DNA of 64,000 nucleotides from Distichodus sexfasciatus (taxonomy: Eukaryota; Chordata; Actinopteri; Characiformes; Distichodontidae), in the NCBI GenBank assembly GCA_032718565.1, contig JAVGVS010000011.1, positions 1,466,905-1,530,904 of the forward strand, read 5' to 3'. Position 1 is the first letter of the stretch, and every line of letters starts with the position of its first letter. A program made the position numbers and the translations under genes. The notes under the pieces are model-generated. The model was not told the origin of the DNA and ran no database searches. It saw nothing but the letters and a program-made list of their open reading frames with translations. Shown one piece after another: positions 46,611-59,739 of this stretch.

Positions 46611-46670
46611 GTAACTATATATACGTATATATATATATATAGAGAGAGATAGAGAGAGAGAGAGAGAGAA
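46566..46670. repeat. (AT)n and (AG)n microsatellite
   Basis: About 20 AT units with interruptions (acgtaactat), then agagagagatagagagag. Short frames rich in IYIYIY are artefacts. Confidence 0.92.
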
Positions 46671-47859
46671 AGCAATGTCTTCATCAGCACTCACATCTAC
46701 TGTGTGAAGACTGGGAGAAAAGCCTTTTGAGGACACACAAACACAAAACAAGCTACACAGCCGTGGCAAAGAGACATCAAACACTCCACATCTAATGTGT
46801 GATCCTGTGCTCAGAGCGTACAGTGTGCCAGTGCCTGGCAGAGCACTCTGATGCTCTTGTAACTATTAAACCCAAGGAACAGTCAAGCGAGGCCCTACCC
46901 AGGCAAGAGCAGCTAACTGCAGCTAACCACCAACACCTGTCCTCCAAAAAACACCACTCACCATCACTCAGCTTCACTAAACTCTCCCCATCTCACGCTA
47001 CTGCTCAGTACTTCTATCTAGAAAATGAATAAATGAAAGTCTGTGTACACACACCCTGCGCATGCATTGGATATAGGTCCTTAACGAAGTTATGGAATAT
47101 AGAAAAATATCATTAGCCTAATTTACATTTATACCTTGCATTAAAAAAGGGTATAATGTCACGCAAGGAATTCCTCCGCTTTTTTCGCTTCAAACACAAG
47201 TCAATCAGATATCCTGCTCCCTCCTGCGAGAGACAGATGATTTTGCAGGTGTGTCTCTTAAATCACCTCATCATTGTGCAGTAGCGCAGCAAGATTCCAC
47301 ATTCTATGATTCATGACCACATCAGCTGCAGGGAAAATGAGAGGGAGCAGATGCGTGAGGAAGGAAGAGAGAGAGTGAATGTTAAATAAAAAGGGATGCA
47401 GAGGTGAAAGTAGGGAGGAGGAAGTGATAAGGAAGGACAGCAGAAGAGATAGGAGGGAGAGAGAGAAACAAGAGTGAGACAGGAGTGTGTGAGAGTGTAT
47501 TGATGAGAAAGTGTGTGCATTCTGCATGTTTGAGTGCTTGTCTCAAGACTGAGGAATTGTGGGAGGAATCTCACTCGTTCAGCCAGGAGGCATGTAGGAG
47601 GTGAGTCGAGGAAATGAAATAAAGCAGCGGTTTTACAGTCTCACGTTCTGTTTTCAGGTCCAGGTTTTCCACAGGTCCTGACACACACTCGCCCTGCAGC
47701 TCGGTCACGACACAGGCCTCCCCGAGCATGGCACTGTGCCGTGAGCTGTCCCGGAGTGTAAGCAACACTGTAATCACAGAAGCAGCGCTGTATTCCCACA
47801 CAGTTAATCCCTGCCATGCCCAGCAGCTACAGCTTTCAAGGCAAAAGCTCTAACCCTAC

Positions 47860-48850
47860 TCCCTGCGCCCTGCGTCATGCACCCCACACTCTACCCTTGG
47901 TGCCCTACTCCCTGCATCCTGCACTCTACGCTCTACTCTTGGTGCACTACTCCCTGCATCCTGCACCCTACACTCTACCCTTGGTGTGCTACTCCCTGCA
48001 TCCTGCACCCTACACTCTACTATGGTACCCTACTCACCATCCTACCCCTACACTCTACTATCGGCACCCCTACTCCCACCATCCTGCACCCTACACTCTA
48101 TCTCATTGCCCCTCTCCCTGCATCCTACCCTATACTCTAAACTCTATACCCTACTCACATACTGCACACACTACTCTCGTGCCTATTCCTGCATCCTACC
48201 CTCTACCCCTGTGCCCCTACTCACCATCCTGCTCCCCTACCTCTACCCTTGGTGCCTACTCCTGCATCCTGCCCCAGACACTACTGGTGCCCTATTCCCT
48301 GCATCCTGCACCCTACACTCTACCCCCTGTGCCCTACTCCCTGCATCCTGCTCCCTACACTCTACCCTTGGTGCCCTACTCCCTGCATCCTGCTCCCTAC
48401 ACTCTACCCTTGGTGCCCTACTTCCTGCATCCTGCACTCTACCCTTGGTGCCCTACTTCCTGCATCCTGCACCCCACACACTACTCTCGGTGCCCTATTC
48501 CCTGCATCCTGCACCCTACACTCTACCCCCTGTGCCCTACTCCCTGCATCCCTACACTCTACCCTTGGTGCCCTACTCCCTGCACCCTACACTCTACCCT
48601 TGGTGCCCTACTCTCTGCATCCTGCACCCTACACTCTACCCTTGGTGCCCTACTCTCTGCATCCTGCACCCTACACTCTACCCTTGGTGCCCTACTTCCT
48701 GCATCCTGCACCCTACACTCTTAACTCTGTGCCCTACTCCTTGCATCCTGCACCTCACACTCTAACCTTGGTGCCCTACTCCCTGCGTCCTGTACCCTAC
48801 ACTCTACCCCTGTACCCTACTCCCTCCTTCCTGCACCCTTCACTCTACCT
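47860..48850. repeat. 42-bp minisatellite, roughly 20 or more units, ~1 kb
   Basis: Core unit cttggtgccctactccctgc then atcctgcaccctacactcta cc (42 bp, 14 codons), repeated with internal deletions. All three plus frames are open for 200-300 codons (47816-48724, 47986-48765, 48249-48872), giving a LHPAPYTLPLVPYS-type repeat. No start context, splice or homology supports a gene. Confidence 0.9.
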
Positions 48851-49017
48851 CTGCTACTTTATAAGGAAATAATACATTGCCATAAGGCAGTAGCAAACTC
48901 CTGACCCGTGACCCTGCTCTAAAAGTGGAAAAACCTGCCGCCAGCATGCGGGTCTGATGTGATCAAGCAGATACGGCTTTACCATCTGCATGGCGTGAAG
49001 GACACTTTGTGTCTTAC

Positions 49018-49132
49018 CTGACACGGTTGCTGCAGAATTTTGTAAACTGGGGCTGGTTAATATAAATAATTCGGCCATCCTCCTGGTCAGCCAAAGAAGT
49101 CTTCTCCGACACGTCCTCCGTCTTCTCATATC
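49018..49132 (-). CDS. atp8a1: atp8a1 exon 2: cytosolic N-terminus
   Basis: 115 bp, acceptor ccacag and donor CAG/gtaaga. It translates (after a split Gly codon) as YEKTEDVSEKTSLADQEDGR followed by IIYINQPQFTKFCSNRV, and leaves AG to form Ser with exon 3. This is the cytosolic N-terminal tail leading to TM1, roughly residues 17-54 of human ATP8A1; the INQPQ.TKFC block is characteristic of the ATP8A group. The exon starts in phase 1, so exon 1 must end in G after a complete codon. It is the most 5' exon recognised; nothing encoding the expected start (MPTMRRTVSE-like) was found in the 14.9 kb upstream. Confidence 0.95.
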
Positions 49133-50064
49133 CTGTGGTAAAAGAAAGCAGGGTCAACATCAGATTTCCTCACACTTTTGGATAAGTCGTGACGACTGCA
49201 GAGCAGGAACGTCACTCAAGAGCTGCACTTTCATTTTTGTGCTTCCAACATATCAACTTCAAGAACAAAACGTTCACCTGTTGCCTAGTATATCACACTC
49301 CCCACCAGGTGCCACTGTAACGAGATGATCGGTGTTACAGGGCCCTATGGGACCCGTTTTGTTTTTTCTTAAATTCTGTTTTTATTCTTCTGAATTCCGT
49401 CTTTTACATTACAATCATAATTATTCACCTAAAAAGTGTCTACTTATGGAGTGGATGGAAAAAAGAACAATGCAATAGGAAAAAATCACATTAAATGACT
49501 GTTATTGAACTTCAACAATGTGCTGGGGTTCAGCAGAACATTTTCTGCTTTGGTAAAACATTTACCTCTAAACAACAAAAAACATTCATTCTTGCGCGCA
49601 AAACGAAACGTTTCTGATGTGAGTGTTTGACCGTAAGTGGTCGTCACGTGTTCTTGTGGGTGCAGTCTATCGTGTGCTTACGAAAGAGTTCTCCATTCTC
49701 AATCATTTGGGTATTGTTCTGCTCTAAACTTAGCACTAAGAGTCAAATTCCGCAATTTTTTTGAGGACTTTGGTGTTTCAGCGAGCCTCTTCGCCATAGC
49801 TGACGGTTGACTTTTTCCCCTCTGTGTCTATGCGTTTGTGTGGAAAGCTGAGTCCCGCCTCAACAGGTAAAACGTACAGGGGGCTGCAGCGGCCAAAATG
49901 TATTAGAAACCATTGCTTTGCTTTGCCCACACACTGATATCAGTGAATTATATGACATTTTGCGTTATACAACATATTCCATTTTATTTGTTGAATTCCG
50001 TGATCGCCGAATCATAAGGTTATTCACGTCACCTGTCAATAATCATAAAGTTATGGCTGACTGG

Positions 50065-50135
50065 TGTTCATTCCCTAATTACAGGGATGGTCTCATGGGA
50101 GCAACTTGGGGTCAAGGGTCATTCATGGCGCGGGG
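50065..50135 (-). repeat. SINE family B / L2 tail fragment
   Basis: cattccctaattacagggat, ggtctcatgggagcaacttg, gggtcaagggtc. Confidence 0.65.
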
Positions 50136-52671
50136 AGGATTTGTGGAGCTGATGGGGCAACAAGACAGTGGTTGGATAAAATTCTGCTCTAGCCAACAGG
50201 GTTACTGTAATTTAGTTATTTAATATGCCAGTGCTTATTGATTGTCCTGTCTGGAAATAAGCAGATCAGATTACTCTTGCTTTAGTCTCTCTTGATAGGC
50301 CCTCAGATTATTATAGAGGTCAGTTAAAAATGTTAATGCTTCTGTAGTCTGGCCTCTTTGTATGAATCAGATTGTCTACCATTAGAACCTACTTTTAGAC
50401 AGAAAAACCACATTAGTATCTGCTTTAAGTCTACTCTTTATAACTTTTATAGTGGGGCTTTTAGCTCATAGCGAAATGTTGTAATTTTATATTTTTTTAT
50501 ATAATTTTTAAATATTTTAACAGAACCTTTAATTAAATTAACCCCATATGTACCGGGGGGATGCCAGTTCTGACCAAGCAATTTTCAACTGTTGCATCAA
50601 AAGGAAGTCACTAAATAAAAGCCCATCTGTTTTTGCCCACACTATCAGTGTAAAAATGAAAGTGCTCCAGTTTTGAAATTGATCTGAGACATGACGTGTA
50701 TCGCATGACACTTTCTTTTTATTTCCACGCCTCCGTCGTGCAGTCTGGAATGCACCTGTTATTCTGCACAGCTTTTTCATTTGGAGACGTTCCAAATACT
50801 TTCATAATTCTGGAAGGCGAGGAAGGTGTGACAAACTTCTACATACATTACTCTTCACTGCACTAATGTGAGTACTTAAACACACACATACACAAACACA
50901 CAGATAAAACCAGAAGAGACTAAGCAGAATAAATAAACTGCATGATATAGTACAGCATTCAATTATCATCAAATCCTGGACATAATCTAACCGTTTCAAT
51001 CAAAAGGAAGATTGTTGTTTTGGTTTAATTAGGTTGATTGTTGTCAACTATATATCATTAGTATTACTAATGAATTATGAATTGTTTCTGAAATAGAAGC
51101 AAAAGAAAAGCACTATTCCCGTTTGAGATCCTCATTATATCAGGCGATCTGAGTTAATGATGAGTTGGAGAACAGGTTCCATCTTCCTGGCAGCAAGTCA
51201 TTGTGCCAAGATGTATAAATATTAGCCTACATTCTTCCTCGTTATTACCACCACAAACATTGTCTAACTTTGCTCTCACTGTCAGTAACAACTGTTGATT
51301 AAAGTTGCAAAAATTGGAAACCACACGCTTTATAGATATGGTTTTAATATGAAAATCAATCAAACTTTCAGGCTTTGAAAAACAACACTAGACATACGTC
51401 CACAAAGAACCTCATTTTAAAGCACACACAGTCACCACGACCCAGTCCTATGAGCCAAGACCCAGAGTACAGCAGCTTACCTGCAGACATTAAGACGGTC
51501 GCAGCACAAACATCAACCCTCCAGAAAGAAAAAACGAGCTAATCGTCGGTGTGCTGTTGTGACTGAGCAGATTTCATCCAGAACCTCCTTTAATACGATC
51601 TCATCCTTCAGGCCACACAAACGTGGTGACCGTGCATTCACAGGTATTAAAAAAAAAAAACAGGTTCCACAGCAGGCTACACACACCTACACACACCTCA
51701 TTCCAGCCCTAACTCTAACCCTGCCTTCACTTTAACTGGATTTAAACTGATAAAGAACACAGGGAATTACACATACACCTCCAGCTTTCCTGGAAGTGTC
51801 CCTCTCACGGCAGACACGTCCCTGAGAGAACAGACCCTTTTGCTCTTGTGATGCAGAGACGTTTATCGTAAACATTTGTGGTCTTCAGTCATCACATACA
51901 TAACAAAACACTGAGGCTCGATGCAGGTCTTTGCCCTTTTGAAAGTTGGGAAATAATTACGGACATCATTGTTATTATTCTGTTAGTTTGTCTTCTAACT
52001 TCTGTATTAAAGGATAATAAACCCAGGCTCACATGTATCTCGTGTCTGGAAAACAACCATCATTTCATCTGTCCCCAAATATCAACCAAATAAAGGCTGA
52101 GTGAAAGGCAGAAGGGAAATCTCCAATTCTAGGCCACACACGGCTGTAATGATCTAGGCTGTTAGCGCACACACATGCCCTTTTGACCTATTGTAAATCC
52201 ACCAGCCACACAGCATTAGAGCGTTAAGGCAACATCCCCTTCAAAGTGTTCGTTAGCTGCAGTGCCACTTAACGAGCCGCCCGGAATTATTTAAAGTCTG
52301 TGCCTTTTGGAAGAAAATCTAGCTCTCTCCCTTATAAATTACAGATCTCATTGGACTGATACTAGGTGCAGGTTTTATGAGTTGGGCTTCACCTCTCAGC
52401 CTGCAGGGGGTGACAGGAGAAAAATGTGGCTCTTTTTTGGCATGTGTTGATTAAAAGTACGTATATACTACCACTATTATATACTAATAATATACTAGTG
52501 AATGGCTGGAGTAGTGTCCCTGAAAATACTCATCTTCAAACAAAAATAATTCAGCAGCCCGGCATGGGCTCCTCTCGACATGGGTAATGCTCTATGCTAA
52601 TGTCTACTTTACGCATCAGCATTTCTTTTAAATCAAACATTCTGTCTAAATTCTAAAGTTATAGTCAACTT

Positions 52672-53575
52672 TAGGGCTGCAAATAACAATTATTTTGTTA
52701 ATCGATTAATCTGCTGATTTTTTTCCCCCCCCGATTAACTGATTATTAATCAGATAAAAGAAAAAAAAACGATTTCATTTCCAGCATTTTTTAATAATCC
52801 AAACTGGTGGTTTCTATTTTTCTACATTTATTTTTTACTCTCTAACATTATTAAATGAAAAGAACTTTTTTTGATTAATTGAAAATGAAGAAATATTGAA
52901 GATTTGGCCATTTTTTAGCCAATTTGGACTCATTTTGGCCTATAACTCATTTTTGACTCATTTCTGGGAGAGAACTACATTTTTGCGCAAGATGGCGTTC
53001 CACATGAGAGTTCCGTCACAATAACGTGGTGGACACGCGTCAGAATAATCACTGCAAATATCCAGTAAATGGCTGTATTGTGAGTAGAACGCTGGTAGTT
53101 TTTGTTATTTATCAGCTAAAAATGAGCTTTGTCTGTAATAAATGGGAGGATTTGCTTAACTGGAACGCTTCAGTGAACGCGCCTTGCCACGAATGTTGGA
53201 CTTCCCTATAAGAGTCGCGCTTGCTAACAGCACATGGGTTTATATCGCAACAAAATGTCATGCATGCGCTTCTACACAATTTCTTCAGTTTTTGTGACGG
53301 CAGGGTACGGCACTGGTTCTCGTCTCCTTTTTATTCTTCTTTTATGGTGGCTTAATGGGGCTTTACTGCCACTGCGGCTTTGTTTAGCTTACTGCCCCCA
53401 CATTAGGGGTAGCCACTGTACATATGTGTATAATAACACAGACCCAGCTATTCGATTATTAAATTAGTTGCCAACTATCTTAATAATCGATATTAACTGG
53501 TTTAAGAAGAACGCCTGTGAACTACAAAGCACTGTTGTACGTCGCCCTGGAAGAGGGGGCCTTATAAATAATGTC
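52672..53575 (+). mobile_element. hAT-like element debris with L2-like tail at its right
   Basis: Starts tagggctgcaaataacaatt attttgttaatcgatta, the terminal motif of a common fish hAT family. Near 53440-53500 attcgattattaaattagtt and ataatcgata mark the other end. 53520-53575 (tgttgtacgtcgccctggaa) is a decayed L2 tail. No intact frame. Confidence 0.6.
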
Positions 53576-55247
53576 AATTATCACACTCTCAAACCCAAAA
53601 CTGACCAAAATATCCCAGTTTTCTGCACACCATTCTAAATCTGTACAGATAATCTCATCAAAAACAAACTAGGGTTCACGTGAGCCCCTTTTCAGCTCGT
53701 CCTATAAAATACCAACTTCTAAAAGAGATTTCTTAGTTTTAAAAAAACATCAAAAGCATCATTGTTCTATTTAAATTTCCTAATGCTAATAAAGTTCTTG
53801 TTACTGCAGTGTCCCATCCTGAAATAATATTACGTGCATGTGTGTGTGTGTGTTACAGGGCGTTCCCCCCTCTTGGAATCACCCTGACTCACAATGTGAC
53901 CTCACTGAGAGCCATGCAAGCGACACTCCCCCAGTGAAAGGACCTCTCTGCATAACCACAGTCTATTTCTTGTATCATCCAGTAAATAATTGATTGGGAC
54001 CTGATCAATAATGTAAGAATCTGTCTCCGTAATTAGTAACGGATGGGGCCGAGTCGTTCTCTTCTCGCAGCTGTTGTTTCCAGTGCAGAACAGAAGCGTT
54101 CGGTGTTGAGCAGATCAGGCTTTGTTGACCTTATTGACCTAAACAGATCGGCTCAAACCACAGTTTTGTGCCGTTACTCCACAGCACACAAGCAAGCCTT
54201 CACCGCAGCCGAACACTCTCGCTGTGCACCGTGAGCACATGACTGCAAGCGTGGTTTAGCGGTAATGCCCCGGCAGAAAGGAATTAACCCTGATTTCACT
54301 GACAGGCCTGCAGAGGGAAGAACGCAACGACAGTGAGTAAGCTGCTTGTTTTTCGAACAGTCAGTGAGGTGCCACGTGTGCCAGCCGACTGAGTCAGACA
54401 AGCATAAATTCTGTCATCTTTCGGGAATTCGTCCATCCAACCCTTTTGCAGCGTAACAATACTGCATGATGCAGTCGCTTTGATGCCTTCGATACACATT
54501 GAACAACCTAAACAAATAAATAAACCCCTAGGATAAGCTCCATTAACCAACTGTTCTTAAGATGAAATTGGTTCTTAAAACGCACTTAGGCAGTTTTCAT
54601 ATAGACTGTGACACTGAGGACTTAAGGAAAGAAGGAAAGAAGGAAACAAGAACAATCTACAATCTACAGTAAAGATCAATCTTATGCACCACTTTATTGC
54701 ATATTTGTTTGTGCAAAACATTTGCTTACTGACAGGTGAAGAAAATATTTTTAAATGAAGCCCAATGTTCCTAGACACTAGCCATAATGTGTGGCAAAAA
54801 CAGCAAATCTGGCATGTTTCCGTATTGAAAATCACATGTGATCATCTGTTAAAACCCCCAACTGATCATTTACAGGAACTGAGGCATCATTACATTCCAG
54901 CACCAAAACCTCTACAGCTCTCCATGTACCCAAAAATCTACACCCAACAGCATGAAACACTGCAATCCTGGAGAGGAGAACCACTTTCACATCCAGTTCT
55001 ACATGCTGGGAAGAGGTGCCCTACAATAGTAGTGTGCTAGAGGCACGTACAACATCACCAGAGAAAAACAGAACTAGTCACCTGTATCATTCTTCCAGGA
55101 TCTGAAACACTACCACAGACTAGCACAAAACCTTTCACATCGTCTTTCTTCCGGGGTCATTTATTACCAGCCCCAGAACAGCCACAGGCTTTGAGCCAAC
55201 ATTCAGCCAGAATTCAGGCTCATCATCCCTCGGTCCATAGTTTTAGG

Positions 55248-55800
55248 GCTGGGCAATTAAGCAAAAATGTATAAAATCCAACATGCAGAACTTCTAACTG
55301 ACATAATCTTGCCCATGTCAGTTATTTTGGAACCTTTTTTTCACATCCTGTTAATATTTCCCCAGTGTGTGTGTTTATGTACTGTCCCTTTTTCACATGG
55401 GTTTTCCTTCAATTATTTTTAAAATCACAAAGACATGCACCTCTTTACAGTACAAACCTTGTTCATAATTTAGTGGGCAGTTGGTGGCGTAACGGTAGGG
55501 TGTTCGCCCCGTGATCAGAACGTTGCAGGTTCGGATCCAGGGCCGGTAAAGGTACCACTGAGGTACTCATGAGCAAAGTACCGTCCCCAAACGCTGCTCC
55601 CCGGGCGCTTGTTAGCTGCCCACTGCTCCGTCACGGATGGGTTAAATGCAGAGTTCACATTTCGTTGTGGTGCACTGTGTGGTGTGGTGTGTTCACAATG
55701 ACAATGTTCATTCAATCTGTAAAAAACTAAATAATTGTTCATTAATCGTAATCAAAGTAAAATGTTTAGTTGATTGTGATATTGATTTCAAACTGATCAA
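55248..55800. mobile_element. hAT-like debris carrying an inserted SINE
   Basis: Left motif agggctgggcaattaagc; right region ttaatcgtaatcaaag and gattgtgatattgatttc. A SINE at 55470-55705 sits inside; flanking tgttcat on both sides may be its duplication. Confidence 0.5.
55470..55705 (+). repeat. SINE family A
   Basis: gttggtggcgtaacggtagg, gcaggttcggatcc, ggtaccactgaggtactcat gagcaa, and tail gttcacaatgacaatg. Confidence 0.9.
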
Positions 55801-56453
55801 ATTGTTGATCCCTTTTGCCATCTGAGAGTAAGAGTTCTCTTGCGAAACACCTTCTGTCGAGTTCTCCAGGAACAAGAACAACATCAGTGGTTGCTGATAT
55901 AAAATCCATGTCAAACAATTTTGACTAACAAAACATTATGATGGATTCACTGGAAAAAGATGCATCCTCTCCACATTCCTTGATGCTGCAAACCAGGACG
56001 TTTTGTTGACAGAAAATAAAGATATTTCCCTGCGTTTTTAGAATGGGATGTAACATCGATGCATTCCCATCGATCCTAAAAGCCTCTGCTGCCTCAGGCC
56101 AGGCTCCAAACCCAAACGGCACTGATCGATTGGGAGAGCTTTTGTGAACGGTGCCACATCAGTGGCTACAAAGACACTTAATGGAGCCGTAGGACTTTTC
56201 CCCACGTGCACTTGACAGCAGCGATGTAGTGCACGTGGGGAGTGCAGTGTGATTTTAATGAAAATGTAAAAAATATTTCTAAACTCAACAAGTTAAGTTG
56301 AAAGGTCTACAAGTCCACTCCATTCCATCTCAAGCGTTGTATTACACGAGTCAGCTCATGATTTAAACAACCCCATCGTTCCATCCACTCTACGGCACAC
56401 TCCAACCTAGTCTGCTCTATCGGGCTGTATTTGCAGGAGGAAAACCAGAGCAA

Positions 56454-56484
<31 letters not shown>

Positions 56485-57237
56485 AAAAACAGACATGAAT
56501 CATTAATCTAAGAGATGTGATTCAGAACATGCAGAGTGACAACTGCAGAGGTGGGGGGAGGCACCCATCAGGGCCAAAAAACACAATTTAATTACACTTA
56601 AGGGATTATTATTCTAATAAAACATGTTCGCGGTGTGACGGCTACACTGTAGAACAAGAGGGATTTCCCTGTAGCTGGGGAAAGCCAGAGTTCTCAGCAG
56701 GCCAGGAGCGAGCACTGGGGTGGAAAGGACAGAAAGGAGAGGCGAAGGCTTATCTCAGGCGTGACAAATCTGCACAACAGACAAGGAGAAAGGGAAGAGA
56801 CAGAATCCCGCTGGTGCTCTGCGCTGCTCCGGGTCAGGGCACCACCAGGTAAGCAGGGAGGTGTGCCTATGGCTCTGTTCTGTTCTGGAGAGGCCCAATG
56901 TTGCTGCAAATCTGCAGCAAGATCATATTTTCACATGCAAATTTGGTTTGTGGTGAACTTGTGGCAAACTTTGTCACCAAAAGTTCACTATAATGATTCC
57001 CATTACTGACAAACTGTTTTGGCAAATCATTGCCAAATATGCCACTGTTGGCCGACAACAGCAAAGTTGTGGAAACATGTTCCAGCAAAGTACACAAGTT
57101 TGCCGCAAACATTTTGATTTTGTAAGGGTACTCAGATTGGTGAGGCTGAAGGATTGAAGAGGCACTGACTGATGACAAGGACTCTGTGGAGCCCAGGTGA
57201 TGCCATGATGTGGGAGTAAGTAACGTCCAGGTTCAAC

Positions 57238-58460
57238 TAGGGCTGGGCGATATGGACCAAAAATCATATCTCGATATTTTTTGGAAAATGTCGATATACA
57301 ATATATATCTCGATATTATTTTCGGTGTAATAACAATAACCAATTCTGGGTCAAAGCCACATGTACCAACTGTCACAGGGGCACTTTTTAAAAAACAAAC
57401 TAAAATATATATTGAATAAAAATGCTTTCTGATTAAAAAATAAAATGTAAATATAACAGATACAGAGCAAAAAGAACGAGTGTAAAAGTGCTTCCTCTTT
57501 TACAATAACCTGTACAAACAACAAAACTGACTGAATAAAATTGTTCAACTCCTGGTCAGCGTATCCTGTGCAATTCTCAAATAAAAAGTCAAATATTGAG
57601 AAAATAAATAACAACAAGCTAGAGCCTAAGGGAAAAAAAAAAGTTGGTTGTCAGTTGAGTTCATGGGACGGTAGGGATTTTTTCCCCCCAGTGGCAGCAA
57701 GGAATGGGAAATTTATTTTATTTGTTATTTTCCGTTACAGCAGTGATGTTATTTTTTCATAACATAGCCTACCTGTATGGCGTCACATCAATGCCAAACT
57801 AGGAGCCCGCAAAATGGCTTGCTAAAAAATTCGCCATGTATGAATTTCAAAGTCGCGAGCACAAATGTAAAACTCGAGAGCACAAAATTAAGAATCGAGT
57901 GCACGGTTGTGATAATATTGCGCGCAAGCTGTATTTTTCCTCTCGCGAATGACTTTTTTTCCTCTCGATGTGTTAAATGGCCTCGTGTAAAGTAGATTAC
58001 CGACGAGCGATTTTTTCTCGAAAGGAGATTTTTTCACAAGGGCGTTTGAAAGGGGCTGGTTTTGGTAGTTTGGGGACAAATAAGTGGGCAAGGGAGCCAT
58101 TGATTGCATACTTATTTAACGTGTAAGACCTAACTATTAAATTATTATTATAAGGTCGATAAACTATAACTTGCATTTAACCTACCTGCCGCTGTTCCTC
58201 CGTCATCTTCGGTAATCTACTTTGCGCGCAAGGCCATTTAACACATCGAGAGGAAAAAAGACTCTTAGAGGAGTGAAAATAGTTTGCACGCAATATTATC
58301 ACAACCACCCACTCGACTCTTAATTTTGTGCTCTCAAGTTTCACATTTGCGCCTGCGACTTAGTATATAATTTTACCGCAAAATAAACTATATCGAGAGC
58401 AATAATATTGTGTAATCCCATATTCGTATGAAAAATATATCGACATATATTTTAAAACTC
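57238..58460 (+). mobile_element. hAT-like element with a nested inverted repeat
   Basis: Left end tagggctgggcgatatggac caaaaatcatatctcgatat. The right region near 58425-58460 has atatatcgacatatattt, but the final motif is lost. The long inverted repeat at 57850-58362 lies within it. Confidence 0.5.
57850..58362. mobile_element. MITE with ~150-bp inverted arms
   Basis: Left arm 57850-58005 (aagtcgcgagcacaaatgta ... cctctcgatgtgttaaatgg ... gtagattaccg) is the inverse of right arm 58210-58362 (ggtaatctactttgcgcgca aggccatttaacacatcgag ... gcctgcgactt), with a 200-bp loop. A diverged single arm recurs at 61590-61720. Confidence 0.8.
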
Positions 58461-59739
58461 GAGACATCGGCCACAGAGATCCTGGAGATTTAAACCTCTG
58501 CTGGTTTTGTAGTTCTTTTGTTTGTCGGCGCAGGGGTGTCAAAGTCCTAACAGCCTCTTTTCCAGGATTTTGGGCAATATGAATGCATTGCAAATTCAGT
58601 TAATGCATAGCTTTGTTAAACTGCTTTAGCCTGATGGATGGAAATACATAATAGTATAATTAACAACACTGCTAGAAAAATGTAAGAAATGTTATAGTAA
58701 ACCTATAATCAAACAGCAAATGTATGGAATATAATTATGAACAATGAGAGCATTTTAGTCCAGTGCTGTGGTGGCCAAATATCTTGAAATGACTCCAGCA
58801 CTGCCATCCTCTCTGACGTGTTTTTTCACTGCTCAGCAGAACAAGATATGGAGATTATGTCTTTCTGTGGCATCCCGTGTTTAACCAAGACCGAAAAGTA
58901 TACCACAGGAACAGAACAGAGCACAGAGAATGACTTCAGTGAAAAGAATTCAACAACACAACGCCGACGCCTATGAAGGCAACCTGCTTAGGAAAGCCCC
59001 AGTTGCCGTGCAAGTCAACACCCCTCCTCGTAGTCGCCCCCCACTCCACATTGGAATTCAACACTGGGGAAACAGACTGGAAGCTTGACACAGATCCACC
59101 CCTTGCTGCCAACCATCAACGTCATGCCCACATTCTTCACGCCTAACCTCTCTCCATGTCTCCAGCTTCTATTGGCTTTTGAATCTGGCCACACTGTCAT
59201 TTCACACAGGCCTATTCTGTCTTATTGTTATTACATATGAGGTAAGTTAACCTTCCAGTGAACTTCATTGTTCGTACAGTTGCTGCAGAGAATTAATCAA
59301 ACCCTGTCCTCTTAACACCCCCGACTCTGTTTATCACTCATTTTCCTCACAGTGCTAAATATAGTCTTCCCCCCGGCAGCCTATAATCGTCATCTTGTAG
59401 CAGGGCTGTCGTTCCGTCCACACGCGGGCCACTTACTCAACGTCCAACACGGATGACCGCGGGCAGCGAGGAGCTTACAGGATTCCCTAAGGCTCTAAAG
59501 AAGGAAAATTCCACCGCCTGGGTCATATAGAGGTATCCCAGCTGGAGCCTGGCTAGCGTTCGTCAACTTCATCTGCCTATGAAACTGGGCCTGATCACTC
59601 GAGCGCCTTTAAGAAACTGGTTATGCAGTTTGATCGACTGCTGGTCAGTGACAGTTACAGACACTATTTAAATCTGGGATAAACAGATGGTGCAAACATT
59701 ACAGGGTAGAATCCAACTCAGCTGCAAAAGGAAGTGCCC

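Larger units (their letters stand above)
41091..49017 (-). other. atp8a1 intron 2
   Basis: About 7.9 kb with acceptor and donor inferred from exons 2 and 3. It holds hAT-MITE copies (41374-41642, 46315-46560), SINEs (41670-41935, 43790-43885), an inverted-repeat MITE (42968-43200), a BED-finger hAT relic (44197-45040), an L2/SINE piece (45645-45845), an AT microsatellite (46566-46640) and the 42-bp minisatellite (47860-48850). No coding exon was recognised. Confidence 0.75.
6256..49132 (-). other. atp8a1: atp8a1 gene span, partial (exons 2-15 in window)
   Basis: P4-type ATPase ATP8A1 flips phosphatidylserine, and less phosphatidylethanolamine, from the exoplasmic to the cytosolic leaflet of Golgi, endosomal and plasma membranes, with CDC50A (TMEM30A) as beta subunit (family knowledge). 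Fifteen minus-strand exons translate to consecutive pieces matching ATP8A1 as I recall it: QPQFTKFC, RFLYSQFRRAANSFF, QIPDVSPTGR, LRNGAWEIVHWEK, SNLDGETNLKIRQ, CESPNRHLY, FNNLIPISLLVTLE and SDKTGTLTCN. Paralogue choice rests on YEPTNTPAMARTSN, GGAANFGLNFLTF and FKKCTIAGVAYG, which fit ATP8A1 better than ATP8A2. Phases join in frame everywhere except exon 10. Exon 1 and everything after residue ~447 lie outside the window. Exon numbers assume that exon 1 encodes about 16 residues. Confidence 0.95.

Noticed and set aside
46499..46784. Membrane-like IYIYIY frames
   Set aside because: Translation of an (AT)n array.
47816..48872. Three overlapping open frames of 207-302 codons
   Set aside because: They are a consequence of a 42-bp unit without stops in any frame; start codons are incidental.
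13364..49132. Identification as ATP8A2 instead of ATP8A1
   Set aside because: YEPT.T, GGA.NFGLNFLTFIILFNN, FKKCTIAGVAYG and the 15-residue exon fit ATP8A1; ATP8A2 has NFGYNLLTFIILYNN and FKKCSIAGVTYG types as I recall.
53026..53211. Possible host exon with Cys residues
   Set aside because: It lies inside the hAT-like element at 52672-53575, with no splice-supported extension.
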